Source: Asterionellopsis glacialis (Eukaryota; Bacillariophyta; Plagiogrammaphyceae; Rhaphoneidales; Asterionellopsidaceae). From it: a stretch of 43,185 bases of DNA. The notes below the pieces were generated by a model that was not told the DNA's origin, searched no databases, and worked only from the letters and a program-made list of their open reading frames with translations. Location of the stretch: NCBI GenBank assembly GCA_014885115.2, contig WKLE02004320.1, forward strand, positions 1 through 43,185, given 5' to 3'. Below, in pieces: positions 29,101 through 39,826 of this stretch. Numbering within the stretch: the stretch's first letter is position 1; each line of letters starts with the position of its first letter. Both the position numbers and the translations under genes were made by a program.

Positions 29101-29796
29101 TTTCGCTTTGACAGTTACCGGTCTAGTCTTTTCTTCTAACTTGCTTCTTTTTACGGCCTTATATTGGAAATGATTTCACCGTTTCCAGCGGCGTTTTAAG
29201 TTGAACAGTTTTCTATTTTAGCTTTAAGAACCGCAAACGTTGAAAGACGGAATAACGTGATCCGCCAAAGTGTGAAATGATGATTTTTTGGGTGATGGGT
29301 GTCGGACTGGCGTCGGTGTGCCCCAGACAACCTGTTAGGTCCTACCAGGTACAGGTACGGGTAGGTCTACCGGTACCAGTACGGTAGGAGTGCTCCAGTG
29401 TCTTGGAGGGATATTGGATATTGGCGGGCGTATGCCAATAATAGTACGTCCGTCGTCCGTTTTAGTCGTGATAAAAAGTCCAATCGTGAGCGGCTCAGGT
29501 GGCCGGGTCGTTCCCCTCCGAGAGAGTGATGACGAAGCAGAAAGCACCGGAATAAAATCTGCCGATTAGACTAGCGAGGCCTCTCTAGTAGAGAGAGGAA
29601 AACTCTCGAGTCTGGGAGATGACTTCCCTTGGACAAGAGTGTTGTTCAGCAGGGAGCAGGGAACAACAACAGGGCGCAAAGTCTCTCCCTCTCCTTGTAA
29701 AGCTAGAAACACTCCTTCTATACGACAGAGTATTGCATCCTTAAATATTTACTCTTAGACTTCAGTGGCTCGCCCCTAAATACCATAAGGATCGGA
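29101..29796. promoter_or_regulatory. Divergent intergenic region with GTACC and CTCTCT/AGAGAG motifs
   Basis: Lies between two outward-facing genes (TrmO-domain, minus; carrier, plus). Near 29343-29387 is a GTACC-rich cluster (CTACCAGGTACAGGTACGGG, then CTACCGGTACCAGTACGG). CTCTCT-AGT-AGAGAG lies at 29582-29596, about 200 bp upstream of the carrier start codon. The 70-codon minus frame at 29547-29335 runs through the cluster and is not called. Confidence 0.5.
29343..29387. repeat. GTACC-rich palindromic cluster
   Basis: TACCAGGTACAGGTACGGGT then CTACCGGTACCAGTACGG: several overlapping half-sites of the dispersed GTACC family, 410-455 bp upstream of the carrier gene. Confidence 0.6.
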
Positions 29797-30759
29797 ATGA
29801 ATGAAATCATAGGTGCTACAGGTGCTGGGTGTGCGTCGACACTGATCGGTCACCCATTGGATACTTTGAAAGTACATTTACAAACAGAAATAAGTGGAAG
29901 AAGCACAAGCAACAAAGAAGGGCATCCGTCAGCTAAAAAATGCAAGAACTACAAAAAAACTTCTTTGAATGGTGGAAGTACATGGAGAGCAGCTCAGAAG
30001 TTGATAAGGATAGGAGGTGGCAGCCCTTTAGTCTTTTTTCGTGGTATTGGTCCTCCAATGTGCAATGCTGTCCTTATGAATACTGTCATGTTTTCAGTCT
30101 TTGAACACACGAAGAATAAGAATCAAGCGGAGGAATCAAACAGCATGATAAGCCCGACAGGAAAAGCATTCTTGGCGGGTATTTTATCCGGTTTTGCAAC
30201 AGCCTGTATAAGTACGCCAACGGACTACATCAAAATACAAAGTCAGTTAAAAGGGACAAGCACGAAAGATGTCCTTGCTAAAATTGTCAATAACAGTCAC
30301 CACCAAAACCCAATTGCAACATTATTTCGTGGTCACCTCTCTAATCTTGGTCGAGAAGGTGTGTTCACGATGGTATATCTCGGCCTTTACGACTGTCTCC
30401 GTATCTACAACAAGGAGCAGCTGCATGGAGATTCCAGCTTGAGGAATGCCCCCTCGTTTACATGGATAGCAACCACAAGCTCCTTGACTGGTGGGTTGGC
30501 ATGGGTAGTCAGTTATCCTTTCGACACAATAAAAACTGTGATGCAAGCATCCGAAACTAAACTAACTTTTCGTCAGGCAGTCCAAACGATTTACTCGGCA
30601 TCAAAAGACCAGCAACGGCAACAAGGAAACGAAATAGGAGGTTACCGTGCCTTCTATCGGGGCTGTGGCACATCTACTGGGAGGGCAATGCTGGTAACAT
30701 CGACAAGAATGATCGCATATGAAGGGATATTAGAGTTCCTTGTTTCTCATCAACCATGA
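29797..30759 (+). CDS. Mitochondrial carrier (SLC25), carnitine/basic amino acid-like
   Basis: 320 residues from ATG 29797, the usual SLC25 length. Three repeats each carry the signature PxDxxK: HPLDTLKVHLQ (residues 19-29), TPTDYIKIQSQ (about 138-148) and YPFDTIKTVMQ (about 239-249). Each is followed by the matrix helix and an F[FY]RG-type segment (FFRGIGPP, LFRGHL, FYRGCG). Glycine-rich odd helices (GATGAGCASTLIG, LAGILSGFATAC) fit the fold. The opening and the repeat pattern resemble the SLC25A20/29/45/47 branch (acylcarnitine and basic amino acids). Substrate assignment is tentative. The insert after helix 1 (about 31-62) is longer than usual and Lys/Ser/Asn-rich. Acts in the inner mitochondrial membrane. 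Confidence 0.85.
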   Translation: MNEIIGATGAGCASTLIGHPLDTLKVHLQTEISGRSTSNKEGHPSAKKCKNYKKTSLNGGSTWRAAQKLIRIGGGSPLVFFRGIGPPMCNAVLMNTVMFSVFEHTKNKNQAEESNSMISPTGKAFLAGILSGFATACISTPTDYIKIQSQLKGTSTKDVLAKIVNNSHHQNPIATLFRGHLSNLGREGVFTMVYLGLYDCLRIYNKEQLHGDSSLRNAPSFTWIATTSSLTGGLAWVVSYPFDTIKTVMQASETKLTFRQAVQTIYSASKDQQRQQGNEIGGYRAFYRGCGTSTGRAMLVTSTRMIAYEGILEFLVSHQP

Positions 30760-31319
30760 ACGTGCTTTCAATGCCCCATTTCTGACTAACAAATCAGGCA
30801 AGCATTAAAACCAAACAAACAAATACTGTACGTGAAGAATCAACAATAGTCTCGCGAAATACGGAAGCAATTGAACGAGTTCATGTGCACCGTAAAGCAT
30901 TATATCAGGAGACGAGACTCAGAATGACAAGTTTACTTCACAGTAAAGATACCATGAGCGTTATGGTACAGTTCTGCACCTTTGAATCGTGAAGTTATCT
31001 CAGAATACGATAAATTATTCAAGAGTAAGGCAAAATCTGCAAGTCAGAAAGAGGTTTTGTCACCGATTCGTAATGTTGAAAACATTTTGCGGAACATCCA
31101 TAAAAGTCGATGCGTCACAATGGCGTCTTCTCCTCTTTGCACGTTCACAAACTCAAACATNNNNNNNNNNNNNNNNNNNNNNNNNNNNNNNNNNNNNNNN
31201 NNNGGTGTATCAATCTCTGATTTTCAAAATCAAGATGCAGTGTAGATTATAAACTAATTGTTTCAATAAGGAAATTTAAGGCAAAAGCTATGCTCCACAC
31301 CACGCCTACATTTACTTTC
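30760..31319. other. Tail-to-tail intergenic space with assembly gap
   Basis: Holds the 3' ends of the carrier (plus) and TFIP11 (minus). A run of 43 N at 31161-31203 is a scaffold gap. Open frames through it exist only because N is read as X. Confidence 0.6.
31161..31203. other. Assembly gap (43 N)
   Basis: Unresolved bases. The true length is unknown; nothing can be said of its content. Confidence 0.99.
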
Positions 31320-34300
31320 TCATGTAGTCGAAACGAGTTTATCCAAGGGTGTGGGTAGCCATTCCCCCGCTTTCAATACATACACAACATTTGACTCGAG
31401 GTAAATAGGCAAATCTCCAAATAAGAAAATTTGCTTGCCATTTATGGTTGCATTCGATCCCAAACGTGGTCTGAACGAAACATCCTTTTCTCGAGCAAAT
31501 TCTTCAACGACTTCTCGAAAGGTAACATTTTCTCCCTTCCTTTCGCTAGCATAGATGAACTCTCCGGTGCCTTTTCCTTTCCCGACTGAATCATATTCCA
31601 TTTTCTTCAAAGCCTCTTCAGCTCTACTTCGAGACTCTTTCAGCCGCCTTGCCATGACGACAGAATAACCAATATGCACCGGACACAGGCTTTGTAAAGA
31701 ATGCATTCCCGGTTGAATAGCAGCTTGGATCATTAGCAAGCACCCATAAAAAATCCGACAAATCATCTCATCTTCTTGAAGCAACTTGTGCGGAGAGTTT
31801 GGAACGTTGGACTGCATTTTACTTGCGTCTTGACCAAGAAATATTCGTGTCTTCCATTTGAGATAATACGTAGCAACTTGACTGTGTTCCGTTGTTCCAA
31901 CGACCGAAAGCCAAGTGTACATGACTTCCGCCCAGTTAGATAACAACTCACCCTCCATCAAGCTCAGGAATTCTGTACTAGAGAGCAAGCCAAGGGCGTT
32001 CAAACGAAACGTTATGTTTACCGTGTCCCATTTTATTTTCTCGAAGGTTTGGTCAATCGTGAGTTGTGAAAGAGATCGTTCTAAACGAGGAGTTACAAAT
32101 GTTGATGTAAGGTTTTGGAGTGTCTCATTCTTCAGAATTCTACACCATGGCTGTAATGTTTCAATGCATATATTGAAAAATGTATCATCATTTGAGACCT
32201 TTCGTTTTGAGAAAGATAAAGCGCTCTTTACCCTTTTTGCAACATCAGATAAAATTGTTGGAACAGTTGCGCGGTGATCTAGATATTGCAACCAAGGCAG
32301 TATCCAGACTTCTAACTGATTTTCTAAATGATGTCCAGTTTCATTGAGATTGGGTTTCCATTGCATAATAGTTCTTATTAACTTGGGATAAATAATATCA
32401 TGGGCGAGTTCCTCCCTGACAATATCCGCAAGACTACCACTGGGAGAGTTGAGAGCGTCATCGTCAATTTCTTTTATTTCAAATACAGATTGTTCCTTGT
32501 CTAAATTCTTCACTTCTGCGTTCTTTTTCTCTGCCGGTGAAAGTTCAGTTGCTGCTTTTAAAATGATTTCATACACATTTGTAGCTTTGTCAACATTCTC
32601 AATTGGGTCCCATCGAGATGATTCAAAGGAACGCTTCACCCGTGGCAATATATATGATAAAAACAAAGAGCGCTTCGTAGCAATACATTCAAGTGTATCA
32701 TCTTGACTTTCTTTTCTTGATGCAACTGCCAAAGTGGATTGTATAAGGCTTTCTGTAACATTAGTATTATCCACCATGGGGTTCCATAGTTGTAAACGCT
32801 TCTCTACCACTGGTCCAAGCAGTGAAGGTAACAATACCTCATAAAATTTCAAAGTGGATATTTCTTCTGCTGAAAATGTATTACCCAGTTCTTCCACCAA
32901 CGACTGGACTCTTTTGCTGACAAAAGAAGTACTACTATTTGTCCTAGAAGTAGGATCATCCTCTTCCAGTAGGGCTACATCAATCTGATCCAAAATCTTT
33001 AATACCTTCTGAAGTTTATCAATTCGTTCTTGACCTTGTCGTTTACGATTTTCCATTTCGACAATATTAGAATTTAAACTTTGTAATTTTTTATTTGTAG
33101 ACCTTACAAGATGTGACAACGATCGTACTTTGTTTTCATGAGTATTCAACAACAACGTCACATTATGTAACAATTCTTGTCCAAGAAGCGGTGATTCATT
33201 GTTTGTCCCTGCCACTGCTGTTCCACTACCCTCATCATCACCAGTCACTTGTGGCCCTCTCATATCTATAACAACAGGTTTGTGTTCTTCATCTTTGATA
33301 ATTTCTGAATAGGGGATAAATTTCCGTCTTGGTCTTTTGCGTGTTGACGACTGTTGGGTATTACGCATTGAAAAAGAAAACGGACTTTCATCAATCGATG
33401 ATGATTTCTTTTCTTTATCTTTTGCACCTGGTAATTCAATACCTCGTACTTCTGCTTCTATTTGTCGATTTGCCTTGAGTTTCGTGGCTTCCTTAAAATT
33501 ACCAAACCCCAAACCTAAATTGGCTGGACGGACAACCACTTCTACAGGTCGTGAAATACCCTTACTTTCCACAGTTTGCGATGTTTGTTGATGTTGCTGT
33601 TGATGCTGTTCCTTGCTTTTTTCTTCTTGTCCTTTTTCCTCCTCCTTGGTTTTTGTTTTTCGTAAGCGTTTAGCTCCTAGTCCACCACTACCTTTGTATC
33701 CCATTTTGGTCAATAATTTCATACCAATACCTTTTGTATGTTTTTCCCATTTACCTAAATTTGGATCAATACGTGTTGGAGGTTTCGATTGTTGTTCTTG
33801 ACCAAATCCAAGACCCATGGCTCCACTACTACTAAATCCAAGTCCACCCATACCACCACTCATAGCAAAGGATGCCATTCCTAATCCCTCATGGTCATTT
33901 TTGCTTTCTTCTTTTCTATCACTGTTGCCCGTTGTATGTTGTGAAGGTATAGCATTATTATATTGTGATGTCTTTTTTCTCCCCTTTCGTGTTCTTGCTT
34001 TTTCTAAAAGTTCTTTAAAACGAGAATTTGCTTCCTGTCTTTGTCTTTCTAATTCAATTGCACGTCTTTCAGCTTCCAAGTCTTTTTCATTCTTGTCGTC
34101 GTCATCGTCGTCATCATCATCTTTTTGTTGTCCCTGTTCGTTTTGCTGTTTCGTTTCATTTTCTGTTTTATCTTGTTGTTGTTCTATATTGGATTGCTTT
34201 GTTCTTGTTGTTGGTTTTTCTGACCCCTTCACAAACATAGGTGCAGCTGATTTATCAAAAGTTAAATGATGAATACGTCGTTTTGTATATCGATCATCAT

Positions 34301-34516
34301 CATCTGAATCATTCATAAAAATGCCATATGTAGCATCGTCTTTACCACTTCGTCGTTGTTGTTTGTGCTTATGATTGCCATTATTATCATCATAATCATC
34401 ATTACCAAATGTTGTATAAGCAAATTTACGTTTCGACGACACCAATTCTACCTCATCATCATCATCACTATCGATTATAGGATCCTGATGTGAATCATCA
34501 TCGTCATAATCTGACA

Positions 34517-34517
<1 letters not shown>
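31320..34517 (-). CDS. TFIP11: Tuftelin-interacting protein 11 (TFIP11/Ntr1), spliceosome disassembly factor
   Basis: 1065 residues, longer than human TFIP11 (837). The acidic N-terminus contains DATYGIFMNDSDDDD (about 60-74), the counterpart of the conserved 'ATYG' box of the TIP N-terminal domain. A charged coiled coil (about 145-180) follows. The G-patch is at about 253-285 (KGIGMKLLTKMGYKGSGGLG), with the usual extension containing RPVEVVVRPANLGLGFG near 320-340. The GCFC domain covers roughly 440-900, with helical repeats and LQLWNPMVD and KWDTVNITFRLN-type segments. The end reads LFGDLPIYLESNVVYVLKAG, then EWLPTPLD, matching the family C-terminus. In yeast and animals the protein recruits and activates the DEAH helicase Prp43/DHX15 through its G-patch to release the lariat intron. 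No introns are needed. Extra length is low-complexity D/K/Q/E sequence. Confidence 0.9.

Positions 34518-34520
<3 letters not shown>

Positions 34521-34547
<27 letters not shown>
34521..34547 (-). repeat. Nine ATT repeats directly before the TFIP11 start codon
   Basis: (ATT)9 on the plus strand, (AAT)9 on the transcript, ending three bases before the ATG at 34517. It forms the very end of the 5' UTR. Confidence 0.9.
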
Positions 34548-35518
34548 GGTCTCTAGCTAACAAAGAGGAATGGTAAGAATGCTTGTTTCGTTTTGCAGAA
34601 AGGGAGAGAGAGAGAGAGATGGATCGTTGTGTACTATATGTCTCTCTTCTCTTGTGCACTCGTGCCAAGCAATGTTCAAAAAGTATACTGTAGTCTTGTT
34701 GTTGTTTTCTGCCCTCGGCTTCATAATCATGTTATGGGGTCTTGCGTCGAAGTCGGTCGGTGAGCGGACAGGTTCAGAGATTTTTTTAAAAATATCCCGT
34801 CCTTCGTCCGTATCGCTAAATTTTGAATTTTGATGCGGCACATCTAAAAATAGGTATTTAATACATTCTGAAAACATATCTGGGTACCATGTGATCGTGT
34901 TCACGTAAAAAAGACAGATTAGGATAATCAAATATCCAACGCACGCACGATTGGGATCTGCCCTGACATTTTCAGATAGTCCTAAGCAACTAACGGTTCC
35001 ATGCATGGTAGCCCAGGTAAGGCACATTCTATGCATACAGGTACCTTACCAGGTACCGTACAGATATAATACTGTCACAAAACTCTTTGTAAAATCGCTT
35101 TCTCGTCCTCAACGCACGTTCAGGGACATTTTTAAGAATTTTTCTTGTGGAAGAGGCGGCGGGATTGTCTATCCTTTAAAACGAGTTTTAGGTGAGCTCA
35201 AAATACTATTGATTGAACATCCATTGCATTATGTGAATTCAGGTGAAGTAGCATTTCAACGGAAAATTTGTGTTTATGGATAGAAAACATCGACTACTTC
35301 GTGTAACTAATGGTGGCGCACGATTAAAGTTGGACACATATCGACAATAATTTTTGTTTCGTTTATATTATACAAAGACGCCACACACATCTATACGGAA
35401 AACTTTCTCATACATACACAACAGAATATTCCTCCCACTAGACCAAAAGACAAAAGAAGACAACTATTTAGAAACTATAAACATATAGCAGTACTGTCAA
35501 CATTAAGAGGTTAACAAG
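34548..35518. promoter_or_regulatory. Divergent intergenic region, GTACC motifs
   Basis: Promoter space for TFIP11 (minus) and the secreted DUF6174 gene (plus). A GA microsatellite lies at about 34603-34619. CAGGTACCTTACCAGGTACC lies at 35039-35058 (GTACC family). The 159-codon minus frame (35036-34557) and the 110-codon plus frame (34951-35283) overlap these repeats, lack family features and are not called. Confidence 0.45.
35038..35061. repeat. GTACC palindromic motif
   Basis: CAGGTACCTTACCAGGTACC followed by GTAC: tandem half-sites of the dispersed family, 460-480 bp upstream of the secreted protein gene. Confidence 0.6.
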
Positions 35519-36856
35519 ATGAAGTGCAATTGGATGAACACATGGTACCACGCCATTGTCGTTTTAGTAATAGCAATATGTTGTTTTCCAAATTGTTTTG
35601 CACAAGAATTGAAGGAAGCCGAGCTAATTTGGCGATCGTACAACGCTACAGAATACGAGTATACCTACGAATATGATATCAATGGTCCCGTGAGAATTAC
35701 AGTTCGAGATAATGTTGTTGTTATCGGTGTGTACATCGAAGATGGGACAGTAGTAGGTAGCAATGTCGATCTCCCTACTATCGAGGGACTCTATGATCTC
35801 ATCGAAAACAACATTGACATATACAGCGTACAGTATGAATTTCAATTCCAATATCCTGCATTAATTACCAATACTGAAACTGGAATTGTTATTAAGGTAT
35901 CAGATATATTTTTCTTACAACGACCCCCAATGTTACAAGCACAACGAGAATTGGATACAGCCATGGCATTGTGGAGATCTCAAAGTATTTCTAATTACGA
36001 CTTTCAATATGATTTACAATGCTTTTGTCTACCCGAGGTTACAGCTCTCAAGGATGTAACAGTCCTGAACAATGTTGTGTCATCGGTTACCTACGCTATA
36101 CCGGACTCAAGCCTTTCTCCAAATGTACCACAAAATGTACCTACCATTCCAGAAATATTTGATAGAATTCAGGCTGGTATCAATCAGAATGCATACTCCA
36201 TTGTAGTTATGTACGATGGTAGCGATGGACATCCCACAGATATTTTCATCGACTACAATAGAGTCATTGCAGATGAAGAATATATTGCCAAAATCCCATC
36301 ATTTGATAGGGCCATGGATCTACAGGAGGAACAAAGAGCACTGGATGCCGCAAGAGCCTTGTGGGAATCACAAAATATTCTTAGTTATGACTTTCAATTT
36401 ATGTTGTCATGCAATTGCTTACCCGAATATGTTGCTACCAGGGATATTGCAGTTCGAGTTAATGAAATCAACTCTGTCACATATGCCGATCCTGATGCCT
36501 TTCCTGGCCTCCCTGCCAATGTACCACAACAAATTGTTGATCAAACTCCAACTATTCCAGCTATATTTGATAGAATTCAAAATGGTATTGATAGAAATGC
36601 ACACGAAGTGAGAGTCGAGTATGACCGTCAATTTGGGTATCCCACAAGTGTCTACATAGATTATGACGAATTTATTGCAGATGAAGAATATATTGCCAAC
36701 ATCCCAATCTTGAGAATCATTGCGTTTGACGATACAGTTGTACGTGATATCATTGCATTTTCAGCATGGAGTTCTCAGTACTTTACTCAACGTGTTAGAA
36801 GCCTACTTCGTAGGCGAAGTGTAATTAGGGGTGCACCTTTGGTCAGCTTGTTTTAA
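35519..36856 (+). CDS. Secreted protein with three DUF6174-like domains
   Basis: 445 residues from ATG 35519. A signal peptide is clear (hydrophobic 11-22, probable cleavage after CFA, residue 28). Three homologous domains follow. Domain 1 (about 31-132) is the most diverged and lacks the cysteines. Domain 2 (about 143-258) and domain 3 (about 272-396) share LW.SQ..[SN]YDFQ, then CxC (CFCLPE at 168-173; CNCLPE at 298-303), VTYA.PD, PTIP.IFDRIQ.GI, and HPT/YPT..IDY...IADEEYI. The pattern W...SYDF...C.C.P...V..V.YD..GYPT..ID....DEE is that of DUF6174, known mainly from secreted bacterial proteins and lipoproteins; its function is not established. The paired cysteines could form disulfides. The C-terminus ends in a basic Arg-rich stretch (RVRSLLRRRSVIRG). 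Probably secreted or cell-surface; role unknown. Confidence 0.75.
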   Translation: MKCNWMNTWYHAIVVLVIAICCFPNCFAQELKEAELIWRSYNATEYEYTYEYDINGPVRITVRDNVVVIGVYIEDGTVVGSNVDLPTIEGLYDLIENNIDIYSVQYEFQFQYPALITNTETGIVIKVSDIFFLQRPPMLQAQRELDTAMALWRSQSISNYDFQYDLQCFCLPEVTALKDVTVLNNVVSSVTYAIPDSSLSPNVPQNVPTIPEIFDRIQAGINQNAYSIVVMYDGSDGHPTDIFIDYNRVIADEEYIAKIPSFDRAMDLQEEQRALDAARALWESQNILSYDFQFMLSCNCLPEYVATRDIAVRVNEINSVTYADPDAFPGLPANVPQQIVDQTPTIPAIFDRIQNGIDRNAHEVRVEYDRQFGYPTSVYIDYDEFIADEEYIANIPILRIIAFDDTVVRDIIAFSAWSSQYFTQRVRSLLRRRSVIRGAPLVSLF

Positions 36857-37108
36857 AAGGTGTTTAATTCCGTCAATGTACTTCCAGGGATCCTTTTTAA
36901 AATTTTGGATACGGAATTTCGCAGAGATTGATGTATCATCAACTTGTACTTGACGAAAGGCAATCTAATGTTCTAACAAGCATTCTTATACGATAGTTAA
37001 CTTTTCTCTACACCTAGATGAACACAGCAATTACAATTAATCATCTTAAAGTTAGTCATTTCATTCTTATTTTTTTCTTTGAATGACAACTACGGGCAAC
37101 AGCAGCTG
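36857..37108. other. 3' UTR space
   Basis: Short tail-to-tail gap between the secreted protein gene and the SAC3 gene. Nothing recognised. Confidence 0.5.
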
Positions 37109-38943
37109 TTATGAAGGTTTAGGTCGAATCAGATTGGATATGGTTTGCGGTGATGGAATTAAAATACCGTCTTCATCTATTCTTGCTACGAGATGTTTGT
37201 CTGTGTTGTCGTCGTAGGCAGTATTGCTGTGCTCATTATTATAATTATTGGCGTTGTCGTCCTTCATGTTTGACCTATTCTGTAAGCTTGTCATTTTCAT
37301 TTGTTGATATATTGTCGTACCAAACACAAATGGATCTTCTTTTCTAGAAGTGTTTTGCATTGATTCTTGAAAAGTATCGGCAATGGAAATTGGAGCTGTT
37401 TTAGTTACAATGAAGGAAGGAGAATCCCAATCATCACCATTCTGAACAATTGGCAATCCAACTGATTTGCAAAACAGTACAGCCTCATCCGCATCTGGTA
37501 AGTATAATAATCGTGCCATCTGCTATCCCACACATGTCCGTGTTATGAATAGCAGAGAGAGGAATAAAGAAAGAAAGAAAGTGACTTATTCCAATGAGTA
37601 AACCTCACAAATAAACAAAGCAGTAATACAACAAGGTGAATCATAGCAAAAGGTGCCATACTGAAGCATGAATGAGTAGCATCTAATACATGCATACATA
37701 CATATATACATACCTCTTCTGCCGATATTTTTTCTTGTTTGCCACCTAAAGATTTATTATATTGTCTTAATGCACCAAGTCGAATCACATTAAGTGCAGG
37801 TGCCATACAACAACGACATAAAATTAAGAAATAAGATAATGATTCGACAGTAGTATTCGTTGTTTCTTCTTCTTCTACGTTTGACAACAGCGACAAAATT
37901 GTATGAAAAAATCCAGATTGAGATGCACTTGCAATGTCCAGTGCAAACTGAGTCCATTTAGAAACATTTTGCTTCTGCTGATGTCGCGTCGTTTTCTTTT
38001 TGATTTTACAGGAATAATCTTGTAACAAAGCTGAATAACCTGCAGGAAGTGAATCATTCCAACCTTTGGCAGTTTTGTTACTATTGGATAAAGCCGCTTC
38101 ATCACGAAGAAGACATGATGCTATTTGACATAAAAACGACAAACACATAATTTCGTCATCATCATCAGCATCATTATGATTACCTCCATCCTTTGATTTA
38201 TCACCATCATTCCTATTCCAATACGCACCAAAGGATGTCCACAATGCTTTGATAGCAAATTGAGGTTCATATGTCTTTCGTGGCAAATCTGACATGAGGT
38301 ACAACATCAAAATATGATACCGTACTAGCTGTGACTGTATTGTTCCACATGTCGTATATTGACCTACTACTATATCAACTTGACATGCTCGTATGCGATC
38401 ATCTACAAAAGCTACTGTTGTGGCTAATGATTTTTTTCGAACACTTGGTTGTACTATTGCTTTAGATAATGAGGACGGTTTCACTTGGAAGTTTGATTGT
38501 GCTGCTGCTTTAGATAATGATGATAATTTTACTGGACGTCCCTTTTCTTTTTCTACCGTAGAATTTTGGTTGTTGTTGTTGTTGTTGTTGTTGCATTTTA
38601 TTGTTGCACAAAAAACAGCTTGATGTTCCAACAAGGATAACAAATGATGAATTGTAATACGGATAGCCTCCAATGATCTAGGTGGACGCTTGCGAAAATC
38701 TTCTCCTGCCGCAGATCGTCTATATTTTGCAATAGCTAGCCTTGGATCTAATACTCGATACTTAGGGGATTTTTCATGTTGAGTTTCTAAAGTTGCTTCA
38801 AATTCGGATACTTGCATTTGTGATTGTCGTTCTTGACATTCATCTTTTCGACACATAGTGTATGGTTCTGGCAATGGCATTACAGTTTCAGCAAACCCAT
38901 GAGAATTAGTCTTGGTGGAAGAAGCTGTCATGGTTGCTGTCAC
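37109..38943 (-). CDS. SAC3/GANP-domain protein, two exons
   Basis: Exon 1 is 38943-37714 and exon 2 37519-37109 (or starting at 37522, adding one Gln). The intron of 194 nt (37713-37520) has donor GTATGT and an acceptor ending ATAGCAG, phase 0 at both ends. The product is about 546 residues. Hallmarks of SAC3/GANP: MCRKDECQERQ (30-40), VLDPRLAIAKYRRSAAG (64-80), FVDDRIRACQVDIV (179-192), then QLVRYHILMLYL, and in exon 2 ADEAVLFCKSVGLPIV, the family's winged-helix end. An N-rich and KxSSLSKA-repeat insert (about 116-170) splits the domain. SAC3 proteins scaffold TREX-2 (mRNA export) or, in the SAC3D1/SHD1 branch, act at centrosomes. Without the long FG and MCM3AP parts this looks like the short branch. 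Symbol left blank. Confidence 0.82.
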
Positions 38944-39826
38944 TGTCTGCGTGTAGACAGGTATGGAGGATAATGGTGAGTCGATCGATTGGAAACTTTG
39001 TCAACAACATCCAGATGAAAAAGATAGGTCTACATAATAATATATTGAAAACGGAACACAAAACCACGGCCTCGCCTGCCCACGGTATCTTCTTTCTGAT
39101 ATTTTTTTTTGTTTTTTGAGTGGTACACTCTCCCCTCTCAACAGTCAGTACCAGGTAAGGGTAGGACTACTACAGGGAGAGGTTATTGTAAATCCTATCC
39201 CTGTACAGGCAATCGAAGACCTAGGAGGCTTGGTACTGAGACCCTAGAGTTGGACATTTTGCCCGTACCTGGTATTCTGATAAGCACCCTGTCTCTAGAG
39301 AGATACTGTAGAGAGAGAGGGTTCTACTTCCAATGACAGAAGATCATGGCAATTTATATTTATCTAAATATTTTCTAGTCCTTTTTCTCTAGAGTAGAAA
39401 CTGTTTCCATGTGCATCGCGCTCGAATACGCACTTAATTTTGATACTACTCCCCGTAGATCCCCTGTAGACAAAAAAACGGCTTGCGGTATCATCTTCAG
39501 AATAAACTATCTACCAGGTACAGTATTCCCTGTCTCTCTCTCTTCCTCTTTAGGTAGAGAGTGGCTTAGAGAGAAGACTGCCGTAAGCCATAACTTTCCA
39601 CCCCAAACAAGAGATGAGAGACAAAGTGATTGTGATGGTTTGCCTTCAAATCAAATTCTAATAGAGTAGAAGTGAAATTTCCAAGAAAAAATCAAATATT
39701 GATATATAGGTTGTTTCGCAGTTCTACTCGTACAACTCATAACTTTTCACCATTCACACTGTAATATCACGAGTCTCTTGTTCCAAAGCTTTTTTTAAAA
39801 AGGCAAGAAAAAGCTAATTCCAAAAA
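38944..39826. promoter_or_regulatory. Divergent intergenic region rich in palindromes
   Basis: Between SAC3 (minus) and the carrier-like gene (plus). GTACC-family sites: CAGTACCAGGTAAGGGTAGG (about 39146-39165), CCCGTACCTGGTATT (about 39261-39275), CTACCAGGTACAG (39511-39523). CTCTAGAG palindromes: TCTCTAGAGA (39292-39301) and TTCTCTAGAG (39385-39394). Also CT/GA-rich runs at 39303-39320 and 39533-39575. Small frames here are not called. Confidence 0.5.

Noticed and set aside
30982..31252. Two 87-codon frames across the N gap
   Set aside because: Open only because unresolved bases hide stops.
33817..34269. 150-codon plus frame inside TFIP11
   Set aside because: Antisense shadow of the low-complexity N-terminal coding region.
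34557..35036. 159-codon minus-strand frame between TFIP11 and the secreted protein
   Set aside because: Runs through a GA microsatellite and GTACC repeats; no domain or consistent protein character. A plus frame of 110 codons overlaps it, with no better support.
23554..38943. NMD3, TrmO-domain protein, TFIP11 and SAC3 seen as a functional RNA-processing cluster
   Set aside because: Genes are on the same strand but separated by unrelated genes with their own promoters; eukaryotic neighbours of this kind are usually unlinked in function.
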